Shown: in pieces, positions 1 through 7,222 of the stretch
Layout: each line of letters begins with the position of its first letter
Numbering within the stretch: the first letter of the stretch is position 1
Assembly: GCA_030692905.1 (NCBI GenBank)
Contig: JAUYBT010000113.1
Location: 1-29,901, forward strand
DNA from: Bacteroidales bacterium
GTDB taxonomy: Bacteria; Bacteroidota; Bacteroidia; Bacteroidales; VadinHA17
Direction: 5' to 3'
Length of the DNA stretch: 29,901 nt
Translations under genes and position numbers: made by a program
The notes under the pieces: generated by a model
Seen by the model: the letters and a program-made list of their open reading frames with translations, nothing else
Told to the model about the DNA's origin: nothing
The model's database searches: none

Positions 1-69
1 GGAATAAATTAGTGTTCCTGAGAGAATGACAATAATGAGAGCTACGATGTTCAGTTTTAAAGATTTCAT
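1..69 (-). CDS. Partial exported or membrane protein, N-terminus only
   Basis: Only the first 23 codons lie inside the window. They read MKSLKLNIVALIIVILSGTL followed by IYS, a lysine start and a long hydrophobic core typical of a signal peptide or membrane anchor. The gene follows the TonB-dependent receptor on the same strand with a 75-base gap, so it may be the third gene of that transport operon. Function cannot be assigned from this fragment. Confidence 0.6.
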   Translation of the reverse strand, partial: MKSLKLNIVALIIVILSGTLIYS

Positions 70-83
70 GGTTATTTCAGGTA

Positions 84-100
84 TTTAATCAATGATTAAA
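84..100. promoter_or_regulatory. 17-base palindrome between receptor gene and partial gene
   Basis: The arms TTTAATCA and TGATTAAA flank a single central base. It lies in the 75-base gap upstream of the partial gene, so it could be an operator or a small hairpin. A/T-rich palindromes of this size can occur by chance. Confidence 0.25.
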
Positions 101-144
101 ACAGGATGAAGGTTACAATAAAGTTAATGGAAATATATCAACTA

Positions 145-2400
145 TTAAAATTTTCCGGATAATCTCAGACTAAAATTCCTCTGAGGCTGGATATCTCCCG
201 GACGGCCCATATATTCCGTATTGGTAATATTCTTTACAGCAAATGAAAGACTTAACATACTATTTAATTTATAACCTATGGTTCCGTCAATAAGATAATA
301 TGCGGTATTATTTTTCTGCCAGTAACCGGGGAAACCCGGAAGGATGGCCTCACCTATAACTTCACTCAGAAAAAAATCATCAATTCTCAGTATTTTGGAT
401 TTGGCGTACAGACTTAAATCTGACTCAAACTTTTTCCATGAGCCGTTTAAGCTAATTTTCCCGGAATGCTTTCTCCGGTATTTTAAGTAAGTACCCGTAT
501 TCTTATTGGTCACTTTGTTAAACTCAACAGGGTAAATGAATGTATAGCCCCCGCTAATTGTGGTATTAATATTACCAATGGATCCGTTCATCATGAATTC
601 CATCTCACCCCCGTATACTCTCGATTGTTCAATATTTGTAGCCTTAAAGCCGGTGCTCGGTATTCCTGTGTCAGGATCTGTGTACATTGCAAGAAAGTAT
701 TCAATCATATTTTTATTCTGAGACATGAACAGGGAGAAGTCGGCCTGTCCTCTCATTTTTCCTAGCAGAATACCCTGTTTGATGCCTGCTTCCGAACTCC
801 ATCCTGATTCAGGTTGGATACCGGGACTGGGGATAATGGTAACAGACCCAAGTGTTGTTGCTGCATATTTTTCAGCAATTGATGGGTAGCGGTAACCTTG
901 TCCGAATGATGCCCGGATAAAAGTATAGTCCGCCGCCTGCCAGTTGAGTCCTGCTCTGAAAATCGGAATGACCTTATCGTTTTTTCTGTCAAGGGAATTA
1001 TTTTCAATCCGCAAGCCTGCTACAGCTTTTAATCGATTGAGGGGCCGGATCTCAAACTGTGCAAAACCGGCAACATTCAATCCGGTATGATCTCCGAAAA
1101 AATTCGAAGTTACATGGCTGTAATTCTCTGAAGCTCCGGCTGTAAGATCAAGAAACTCGAATAACCTGTACCAGAGCTGGTATTCTGAAAAAGCAGAAAC
1201 AGCATCACTGTTATTTTTTTCGCTCTCCGGGAACCTGTTGCGGGATGACTGAATTTGCATCCGCAAATCATGCCTGTAACGGTCACTCTTTTTCAATGAA
1301 ATATAAGGGTTGATTGCTAGGAAATCTCCATGAAGCTTAATTGTAGCCGATTCATTCTGTTTCAGAGCACCTGAGTCAGCATTCTCCCAAAGCACGAAGT
1401 CCCTTTTTATCGTATAACCTGCATTCAGGTTCAATCCATAAGACAATCCTTCAACCTTACTGTTGAAGTGTTTTAACCTCAGGCTGACTCTTGCGAGTTT
1501 TTCTCCATTCAGTCTCCGGTACCCTTCATCGATCAGCAGGTTACTGCCAATACCTATATCTGTTCTACCTATTTTCTGCAGATGAGAGAATGAGGCGCTT
1601 GTAAAGACCCTGGGAGTATTCCACCAGATCCAGTTCCTGTTTTTTGGTTTGCCAAATATACCTGTCTCTGCAAAGAATTGGGTGACGGGAATATTTGAAG
1701 CATCGGCCGTGCGGAAGTTTATTATTCCGTTCAGGGCAGATGATCCATATAATACTGAAGAGGCCCCTTTAATTATTTCAATCTGAGAGAGGTTTTCAAG
1801 AGGAAGAAACTGCCATTTGATGTTCCCCGCATCAGCTGATAAAACCGGTAAACCGTCAATTAGTGCCAGAACCCTGCTGCCGACACCATAACTGAAACCG
1901 CTTCCACCCCTTATGGAAGCCTGCCCGTCCATAACTTCGATCCCCGGAGTTTTGTTAATAAGTTCCTGAGCATCGGTTATATGGTTATCGGAAAGAAAGG
2001 CTGTTTTAATAATATCCATTGATACAGTCAGTTCCGCAACTTTCTGTTCGTTTTTATTTGCACTTATAACGATCTGGTCTATTTCGCGGACCTTCATTTC
2101 GAGTCCAATATTCAATTCAATGGTTTCAACCTCCTTAAAAACTATATCTTTTGTAACAGATTCGTATCCAATGAATTGAAAAGTAATTTTTAATTTACCT
2201 TCTGTGGTTTTGATAATATATGAACCATCCTGATCGGTGGTAGTCCCAAGGTTTTTTCCGTAAACAACATATACCCCGGCAAGAGGCTCCTGTGTAGTCT
2301 TGTCGAATACCTTTCCTTTGATGATCCCGTTCGGATCAGCTGCTTTTAATCCAAAACTTAAAAGCAGAACGCAAAGAGAAGTGAGGATATAATGTATCAT
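145..2400 (-). CDS. TonB-dependent outer-membrane receptor
   Basis: The 751-residue product should be an outer-membrane active transporter driven by TonB-ExbBD. A signal peptide (about residues 1-20, ending LKA/AD) is followed by a carboxypeptidase-regulatory-like beta-sandwich (about 26-110, with GKVFDKTTQEPLAGVYV) typical of Bacteroidota receptors. A plug domain covers about 120-235 (QELINKTPGIEV, IRGGSGFSYGVG, IEIIKGASSVLYGSSALNG), and a beta-barrel runs to a C-terminal phenylalanine (SLRLSGKF). The length and the absence of a SusD partner suggest a BtuB/FecA-like importer of a metal complex, cofactor or small oligosaccharide rather than SusC. The start overlaps the upstream lipoprotein stop in an ATGA arrangement, indicating translational coupling. 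The substrate is not determinable. Confidence 0.9.
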   Translation of the reverse strand: MIHYILTSLCVLLLSFGLKAADPNGIIKGKVFDKTTQEPLAGVYVVYGKNLGTTTDQDGSYIIKTTEGKLKITFQFIGYESVTKDIVFKEVETIELNIGLEMKVREIDQIVISANKNEQKVAELTVSMDIIKTAFLSDNHITDAQELINKTPGIEVMDGQASIRGGSGFSYGVGSRVLALIDGLPVLSADAGNIKWQFLPLENLSQIEIIKGASSVLYGSSALNGIINFRTADASNIPVTQFFAETGIFGKPKNRNWIWWNTPRVFTSASFSHLQKIGRTDIGIGSNLLIDEGYRRLNGEKLARVSLRLKHFNSKVEGLSYGLNLNAGYTIKRDFVLWENADSGALKQNESATIKLHGDFLAINPYISLKKSDRYRHDLRMQIQSSRNRFPESEKNNSDAVSAFSEYQLWYRLFEFLDLTAGASENYSHVTSNFFGDHTGLNVAGFAQFEIRPLNRLKAVAGLRIENNSLDRKNDKVIPIFRAGLNWQAADYTFIRASFGQGYRYPSIAEKYAATTLGSVTIIPSPGIQPESGWSSEAGIKQGILLGKMRGQADFSLFMSQNKNMIEYFLAMYTDPDTGIPSTGFKATNIEQSRVYGGEMEFMMNGSIGNINTTISGGYTFIYPVEFNKVTNKNTGTYLKYRRKHSGKISLNGSWKKFESDLSLYAKSKILRIDDFFLSEVIGEAILPGFPGYWQKNNTAYYLIDGTIGYKLNSMLSLSFAVKNITNTEYMGRPGDIQPQRNFSLRLSGKF

Positions 2401-2807
2401 CTGGCCTTGAAAGTCATCCTTATATTTATCGGCTGCAGAGGATTAACCTTGTCTGGGACAACGGTCGTTATCTTAAATGAAGAACTGGTTAATTCAACTA
2501 TGTCACTTATTATAGGAAGGATAAGTGAATCGGTTACAATTGTGATTTCAGTTTCATCAACATTGAATCTCCATGTACCTGTATAGATTCCAAAATATCC
2601 GGACCCATCCTCTTTGAATTTTGCATCACCCTTGAACTTCACAAGCACACCTCCCGTTCCGCTTGCATCAGTGCCATTGGCAAGCAGGCTGTCTGTGGTC
2701 CAGATCGGGCCGGTAAGTAATTTAAACCTTTCGGATTTGTCAGCTTTATTGCATGCAAACACAATAAAGCAACCTGAAATGATCAATAATAATGCAAGGT
2801 TTTTCAT
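2397..2807 (-). CDS. Small secreted lipoprotein, lipocalin-like
   Basis: This 136-residue protein starts with a hydrophobic signal and a lipobox-like end (FIVFAC, Cys19), so it is probably a lipid-anchored periplasmic or surface protein. The mature part is beta-rich (KFKEDGSGYFGIYTGTWRF, then EITIVTDSLILPII), resembling the lipocalin-like 'GTWxF' pattern of small Bacteroidota lipoproteins. It overlaps the TonB receptor start by four bases, so the two are co-translated and probably work together. It may bind the receptor's ligand, but no motif names one. A -7-like element lies about 80 bases upstream. Confidence 0.7.
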   Translation of the reverse strand: MKNLALLLIISGCFIVFACNKADKSERFKLLTGPIWTTDSLLANGTDASGTGGVLVKFKGDAKFKEDGSGYFGIYTGTWRFNVDETEITIVTDSLILPIISDIVELTSSSFKITTVVPDKVNPLQPINIRMTFKAR

Positions 2808-2886
2808 AGGATCTGTTTATATGTAGGTTCCTTATATTATCATGACAACATAACTATGTGTTAGTTCACTTTAATGCTAATATAAA

Positions 2887-2897
2887 TATCAAAGGTA
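2887..2897 (-). promoter_or_regulatory. Candidate Bacteroidota -7 element for the lipoprotein-receptor operon
   Basis: On the minus strand the site reads TACCTTTGATA, matching the Bacteroidota -7 consensus TAnnTTTG. No convincing -33 TTTG is seen at the usual spacing. Similar CTTTGATA sites precede two other minus-strand genes here (3813-3823 and 5006-5016). Confidence 0.4.
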
Positions 2898-2915
2898 GGA
2901 AAGATTATTTAAATT

Positions 2916-3009
2916 ACGATGCACGACACACGATGCACGACGCAGGGAAGAAACAAACGACTCACTGATTTGAAAAACCGTGAGTCGTTAGCCTTGTGTC
3001 TTGTGTCGT
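2916..3009. terminator. Large palindrome with repeated arms; likely terminator
   Basis: An inner perfect 10-base-pair stem (2956-2965 with 2980-2989, AACGACTCAC/GTGAGTCGTT) has a 14-base loop. An outer 8-base pairing joins 2923-2930 (ACGACACA) to 3002-3009 (TGTGTCGT). The left arm carries a 12-base direct repeat (ACGATGCACGAC at 2916 and 2930) and the right arm repeats CTTGTGT. On the minus strand the stem is followed by a weak T-rich stretch, so it probably ends transcription of the DUF1080 gene. The outer arm reaches the stop codon of that gene. Confidence 0.6.
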
Positions 3010-3773
3010 TATTCTTTTATCTCCCTGATCTTAACATTCTTAAACGATACAAAATTCCCATGTTCCTGCAGTAGTATTCTTCCTTCCTTTACTTCTCCGA
3101 AACCAGGTGATGTTTTGAACTTACTGGTTGCAACCAGTTCCTTCCACTTGTCGTTTCCTCTCTCATATTCAACAGTCATCTGTCCGTTGAGCCAGTGCTG
3201 AACCTTGTTACCATTTACTATTATTATCGCCCTGTTCCATTTATCCGGACCATTATCCCTTGTATTTTTCGGGGCTATAAGATCATAGAGACCAGCCAGG
3301 GTGCGGTTACCTGCAATACCCAGTTTAGCATCGGGATGAAGTTTGTCGTCAAGAATCTGGTATTCACAGCCGATAGATGCTAAGGCTCCGTTATTTGTTT
3401 CAGTATCAATGAAGTATTTTATTCCGCTGTTGGCACCCGGTTTATACATAAAATCAACGATCAATTCGAAGTTTTTATACTTGTCTACAGTTACAATATC
3501 ACCACCGCCGTTTGGACCCTTTGTTTCAGGATTTATGATAATTGTACCGTCTTTTATCTCCCATCCGCTTGGAGGGAAGCTTTTTGTTTTTGCATTCATC
3601 CATCCTGCTGATGTTTTTCCGTCAAAGAGGAGTTTCCAACCCTCTTTCACTTCCCTGTCAGTAAGTGTGTTATCAAGGTCTTTCTTAATAAGGTCTTCCC
3701 TTTGTCCTTTTGATGTAGTTCCTGTAATTATAAAAAGGAACAGTGTGACAAGTACATAAGTCAGTTTCTTCAT
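3009..3773 (-). CDS. Secreted DUF1080 (3-keto-disaccharide hydrolase family) protein
   Basis: The 254-residue protein has a signal peptide (about 1-23, ending SKG/QRE) and one DUF1080 domain, a concanavalin-like jelly roll. Recognisable blocks are EGWKLLFDGKTSAGWM near residues 44-60, GWEIKDGTIII, NFELIVDFMYKPGANSGIKY and ILLQEHGNFVSFKNVKIREI at the end. The family acts in the periplasm on glycosides, and members cleave 3-keto-glycosides. It shares a strand with the GH43 gene upstream (65-base gap), which fits a role in trimming glycosides freed from pectin side chains. A second, shorter family member lies at 28095-28691. The substrate is unknown. Confidence 0.85.
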   Translation of the reverse strand: MKKLTYVLVTLFLFIITGTTSKGQREDLIKKDLDNTLTDREVKEGWKLLFDGKTSAGWMNAKTKSFPPSGWEIKDGTIIINPETKGPNGGGDIVTVDKYKNFELIVDFMYKPGANSGIKYFIDTETNNGALASIGCEYQILDDKLHPDAKLGIAGNRTLAGLYDLIAPKNTRDNGPDKWNRAIIIVNGNKVQHWLNGQMTVEYERGNDKWKELVATSKFKTSPGFGEVKEGRILLQEHGNFVSFKNVKIREIKE

Positions 3774-3812
3774 TGTTATATAGTTTAATAATTATTCTTA
3801 TATATTTTGAGT

Positions 3813-3823
3813 TATCAAAGGTC
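3813..3823 (-). promoter_or_regulatory. Candidate -7 element upstream of DUF1080 gene
   Basis: The minus strand reads GACCTTTGATA, one base off TAnnTTTG and nearly the same as the elements at 2887-2897 and 5006-5016. It sits about 40 bases before the ATG. No -33 box was recognised. Read-through from the GH43 gene is equally possible. Confidence 0.3.
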
Positions 3824-3838
3824 AGAAAGATAGTAATA

Positions 3839-4984
3839 TTATTTCAGTTTACTCAGGTTCCAGTTAGGGTACCATTTAATAACAGGGTTTCCATTTTCCC
3901 ATTCAACAGGTAGCCAGATATGACGACTATCGGCAAGGTTTTCCGGAGTCCACCTGTCACCCATGTAGATGAATGCATTCTTTTTACCCTCAACAGGAAG
4001 AACATGAGTGCTTTGCGATTCAAATGTGATCTTGTTCTCATCTTCGGTGCCCCTGCATGGATTTCCGATAGTCTCCCATTCACCAAACAACTTTTTCGCC
4101 ACAGATAGGCGTGCAGGGTTTGGTTTCCACCCGGTTGTCCCGGATGAGAACATATAATATTTTCCTTTAGTATAAAAGATAGCTGGTGCTTCATTTGATT
4201 CCCCTGGAAGAACACGGACATATCTTCCTGTAAAATCGAGATAATCATCTGTAAGTTCTGAAAAATGAAGTGTCATGTTTTCTTCTGAAGAGTGAACATG
4301 ATAAGCCTTTCCATCTTTGTCAACAAATACTGTCATATCACGGGCCATCTGTCCGCCGGCAAAATCACGACGAACGAACAATCCCTCCTTTACTGCAACT
4401 TTCCACTCGTTCGACCAGCTCTTCAAATCTCCATCTTTTACCGTTGCTTTTTTGTATTCTTCAGGAAAATTCAAGGGCCATATTCCGGCATTGGGTCGCA
4501 GGCTTCGAATGTATTTGTAAGGACCTGTAATATTGTCACTTACAGCAACTCCCGTTAAGGCGGCTTTGTACCCCTGTCCCTTAAGTTCATGATGAAACCA
4601 CATCACGAACTTTCCGGTTTTCTTATTATAAATAACTTTTGGACGCTCAATTACACAACCCGGTAGAAGCAGACTGGCAGTGTCGTTGATGACCCTTAAT
4701 GCAAGTCCCTCATTTTTCCAGTTCAGAAGATCTTTTGATGAATAGCAGCTGACTCCATAGCGACTCCTGTCTTTTTCAGAACGTGGAAGTCTTGATTCAC
4801 CGAACCAGAAATAGGTACCATTATAGTATAGTATGCCACCTCCGTGAGCATTAATATGTTTACCCTCCGTATCGGGCCATATCAATCCTGGTTTAATTAA
4901 GTTGTTCTTATCCTGACAATTAATTGCAAGCCAAAAGAACAAAAAAGGAATTGCAAGGATTGCTTTAATAAAATTGGTTTTCAT
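3839..4984 (-). CDS. Secreted GH43 family enzyme, exo-beta-1,3-galactanase-like (subfamily 24 type)
   Basis: This 381-residue five-bladed beta-propeller has a signal peptide (about 1-23). The block DTEGKHINAHGGGILYYNGT (from Asp38) with YFWFGE is characteristic of GH43 exo-beta-1,3-galactanases, which release galactose from arabinogalactan backbones. In that subfamily the usual catalytic Asp base is absent and Glu and Gln residues form the active site. Plausible equivalents here are Glu113 (IERPKV), Glu265 (NEAPAIF) as general acid, and Gln324 (ESQSTH). ARDMTVF near 214 fits the conserved core. Its neighbours act on rhamnogalacturonan I, whose galactan or arabinogalactan branches would be the target. 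Subfamily 34 remains an alternative. Confidence 0.8.
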   Translation of the reverse strand: MKTNFIKAILAIPFLFFWLAINCQDKNNLIKPGLIWPDTEGKHINAHGGGILYYNGTYFWFGESRLPRSEKDRSRYGVSCYSSKDLLNWKNEGLALRVINDTASLLLPGCVIERPKVIYNKKTGKFVMWFHHELKGQGYKAALTGVAVSDNITGPYKYIRSLRPNAGIWPLNFPEEYKKATVKDGDLKSWSNEWKVAVKEGLFVRRDFAGGQMARDMTVFVDKDGKAYHVHSSEENMTLHFSELTDDYLDFTGRYVRVLPGESNEAPAIFYTKGKYYMFSSGTTGWKPNPARLSVAKKLFGEWETIGNPCRGTEDENKITFESQSTHVLPVEGKKNAFIYMGDRWTPENLADSRHIWLPVEWENGNPVIKWYPNWNLSKLK

Positions 4985-5005
4985 TGGTTAGGATGTTATT
5001 TGTTT

Positions 5006-5016
5006 TATCAAAGATA
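5006..5016 (-). promoter_or_regulatory. Candidate -7 element for the GH43 gene
   Basis: The minus strand reads TATCTTTGATA, a perfect TAnnTTTG match about 22 bases before the GH43 start. No clear -33 box lies 19-21 bases further upstream. The 123-base gap is divergent with the gene at 5108. Confidence 0.4.
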
Positions 5017-5054
5017 ATTATTCAATTAACCTGAGGAATATGTTTTAGAATATG

Positions 5055-5085
5055 ATTGTTTCATCATTAATGTTTCATATTTTTG
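5055..5085 (+). promoter_or_regulatory. Candidate Bacteroidota promoter for the GATase-like/GH105 operon
   Basis: ATTG at 5055-5058 is separated by 19 bases from TATTTTTG at 5078-5085. This fits the Bacteroidota -33/-7 pattern TTTG-N19-21-TAnnTTTG with one mismatch. The start codon follows 22 bases later. Confidence 0.5.
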
Positions 5086-5107
5086 AGATTATTAACCTGA
5101 AAAAATT

Positions 5108-5905
5108 ATGGAAAAGCAGAGAATTTTAAAAGGGCATTTAATTTTTATGTTACTGGTAATATTTGGTTTCATTGCCCAAAACGGAATATCACAACCGGTT
5201 GTTGGGCTTGATAACTGGTACAATCGCGAAACCAATGCTAAAACAGGAAAACCATTCCACTACCTTTGGACTGACACCGAGTTCAGCGGTTATTCCCGCT
5301 GGGGAGAAATATTTACCGGCAGGGGAGCAACACTTACGACTCTTGGAAGACCCGATGCAAGTGTCCTAAGTAAAATTGATGTTTATATTATTGTCGATCC
5401 CGACACTACAACAGAAACACCAAAACCAAATTATTTAGTTCCCGAAGATATTAAGGCCATAAAACAATGGGTTAAAAAAGGTGGGGTTCTGGCAATATTG
5501 GCAAACGATGCACCAAACTGTGAGTTCACACATCTTAATATGCTGATGTCACAATTCGGAATGACCTTTAACCATGTTACATTACATCCGGTTACCGGTA
5601 CCAATTTTGAAATGGGAGCCAGTAAAAATTTTCCTGATCATCCTCTTTTTAAAGGAGTTACCAAAATTTATATAAAGGAGGTCTCTGACATTAATCTCTC
5701 GGGAAAAGCAAAAGCTATTCTGACTGAGAACGGCAAAGTCCTCATAGCAGAAAACAAGTATGGCAAAGGATATGTTTTTGCAATCGGCGATCCGTGGATC
5801 TATAATGAATATATTGATCATGACCGTCTTCCGGAAAGTTTTGAAAACCGAAAAGCAGCGGAGAATCTGACGGATTTGTTGTTGGGATTTACAAAAAAGA
5901 AATAG
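5108..5905 (+). CDS. Secreted GATase-like (DUF4350-type) protein paired with GH105
   Basis: The 265-residue protein has a signal peptide (about 1-29, ending GIS/QPV). The rest resembles the flavodoxin-like glutamine-amidotransferase fold of ThuA/DUF4350-type proteins: IDVYIIVDPDTTTE, then PEDIKAIKQWVKKGGVLAIL (about 117-136), and YGKGYVFAIGDPWIYNEYID near the end. No Cys-His-Glu amidotransferase triad is obvious. Such domains often sit next to, or are fused to, GH105 enzymes in pectin loci, and here GH105 begins four bases after the stop. A role in binding or processing unsaturated rhamnogalacturonan oligosaccharides is inferred from that partnership only. Confidence 0.6.
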   Translation: MEKQRILKGHLIFMLLVIFGFIAQNGISQPVVGLDNWYNRETNAKTGKPFHYLWTDTEFSGYSRWGEIFTGRGATLTTLGRPDASVLSKIDVYIIVDPDTTTETPKPNYLVPEDIKAIKQWVKKGGVLAILANDAPNCEFTHLNMLMSQFGMTFNHVTLHPVTGTNFEMGASKNFPDHPLFKGVTKIYIKEVSDINLSGKAKAILTENGKVLIAENKYGKGYVFAIGDPWIYNEYIDHDRLPESFENRKAAENLTDLLLGFTKKK

Positions 5906-5909
5906 AAGA

Positions 5910-7130
5910 ATGAATAAATACTCCAAACTCACCATCAATATCTGTCTTCTGGGTGCTATATTTTTTTCCTTTAGTAACCTTTCTGCACAGACAGTCTCAA
6001 GCAGTAAAACCATGGAATCGATGGTAATGGCCAATAAGTACTTCATGGAAAAATGGCCTGATGTCGGTAAAACCATTATCACCGAACGTGAACGTCCCAG
6101 CAATATATGGACACGTGGTGTCTATTATGAAGGGTTGATGGCTTTGTACAAACTCAACCCGGATGCGTCTTATCTGAATTATGCTGTAAGCTGGGGTGAA
6201 TTTCATAAATGGGGATTACGTGATGGAATAAAAACCCGTAATGGTGATAATCAGTGTTGTGGGCAAACCTATATTGATCTCTATATGATGGACAGGTACA
6301 AAGAGGAGAGGATAAAGGATATTAAAGCCTGTATTGATAATATGCTTGCAACTGATAAAGTTGATGACTGGAACTGGATTGATGCCATGCAGATGGCGAT
6401 GCCTGTTTTTGCGCGTCTCGGCACTATCTATAAGGATAACAGATATTTTGACAGGATGCACGAGATGTATCTCTTTACAAAACTAAAACACGGAACGAAC
6501 GGACTTTACAGTCCGGAGGATCATCTCTGGTGGCGCGACAAGGACTTTGTTCCGCCTTATAAAGAACCAAACGGTGAAGATTGTTACTGGTCGAGAGGAA
6601 ACGGTTGGGTTGTTGCTGCTCTTGTAAGGACAATGGATTTTTTACCTAAAAACAGCAAATACAGGAAAGAGTATATAACCACTCTGAAAGAGATGTTCGA
6701 AGCACTTGTCCCACTCCAGAGAGAAGATGGTTTCTGGAATGTAAGTCTTAAGGATCCTACTCACTTTGGAGGAAAAGAAGTTACCGGAACAGCCCTGTTT
6801 GTCTATGGTATGGCTTGGGGAATAAATGAGGGTGTTATAAGCAAAAAAACATACCTCCCGGTTGTTATGAAAGCATGGAATGCACTTGTTACAGAATCTG
6901 TACACCCGAACGGCTTCCTGGGATTTGTCCAGGGAACAGGCAAGGAACCAAAAGACAGTCAACCTGTCGGATATGATAATGTCCCCAATTTTGAAGATTT
7001 CGGATTGGGGTGCTTCCTGCTTGCGGGATCAGAAGTTTATAAATTGACAAAATCCCTTGAACCCAAAGAAAAGGAAGCTAACGCAAACAAAGGCAGTAAA
7101 GGTAGTAAAGGCAGTAAAGGCACCAAGTAA
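5910..7130 (+). CDS. GH105 unsaturated rhamnogalacturonyl hydrolase
   Basis: This 406-residue (alpha/alpha)6-barrel enzyme hydrolyses the unsaturated galacturonyl residue left at the non-reducing end by rhamnogalacturonan lyases. After a signal peptide (about 1-26, SLSA/QT) it has RERPSNIWTRGVYYEGLMAL, WNWIDAMQMAMPVFARLG with the likely catalytic Asp158, and CYWSRGNGWVVAAL (225-238). These match the YteR/GH105 family of about 370 residues. The last 13 residues are an odd KGSKGSKGSKGTK tail encoded by a short tandem repeat that belongs to a palindromic element beyond the gene. It is probably co-transcribed with the GATase-like gene and would act on products of the PL11 lyase next door. Confidence 0.88.
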   Translation: MNKYSKLTINICLLGAIFFSFSNLSAQTVSSSKTMESMVMANKYFMEKWPDVGKTIITERERPSNIWTRGVYYEGLMALYKLNPDASYLNYAVSWGEFHKWGLRDGIKTRNGDNQCCGQTYIDLYMMDRYKEERIKDIKACIDNMLATDKVDDWNWIDAMQMAMPVFARLGTIYKDNRYFDRMHEMYLFTKLKHGTNGLYSPEDHLWWRDKDFVPPYKEPNGEDCYWSRGNGWVVAALVRTMDFLPKNSKYRKEYITTLKEMFEALVPLQREDGFWNVSLKDPTHFGGKEVTGTALFVYGMAWGINEGVISKKTYLPVVMKAWNALVTESVHPNGFLGFVQGTGKEPKDSQPVGYDNVPNFEDFGLGCFLLAGSEVYKLTKSLEPKEKEANANKGSKGSKGSKGTK

Positions 7131-7190
7131 CACCAAGAATTAAATTGATTATTCCATTGGCGAACCTTTACGCCTTGATGTCTTGATGGC
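7088..7190. repeat. Repeat-armed imperfect palindrome overlapping the GH105 3' end
   Basis: The left part repeats GGCAGTAAA with a period of nine bases and then ACCAAG. The right part contains CCTTTAC (7165-7171), which can pair with GTAAAGG, and CTTGATGTCTTGATGG, which can pair imperfectly with CACCAAG. The layout resembles the elements at 2916-3009 and 8574-8655. Its left arm is translated as the lysine-glycine-serine tail of GH105. Confidence 0.4.
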
Positions 7191-7222
7191 GATTAATAAG
7201 AAAATCAAATATAAATTTAAAC

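Noticed and set aside
145..2400. SusC-family polysaccharide receptor
   Set aside because: It is shorter (751 residues) than typical SusC proteins of about 1000 and has no SusD neighbour, so a BtuB/FecA-like receptor was preferred.
3343..3759. 138-codon plus-strand frame inside the DUF1080 gene
   Set aside because: It is antisense to a clear secreted enzyme, and its translation has no domain or plausible start context.
7088..7130. Collagen-like or CRISPR-like repeat at the GH105 end
   Set aside because: The units are nine bases without spacers, and the peptide lacks the Gly-X-Y register of collagen, so it is a short tandem repeat.
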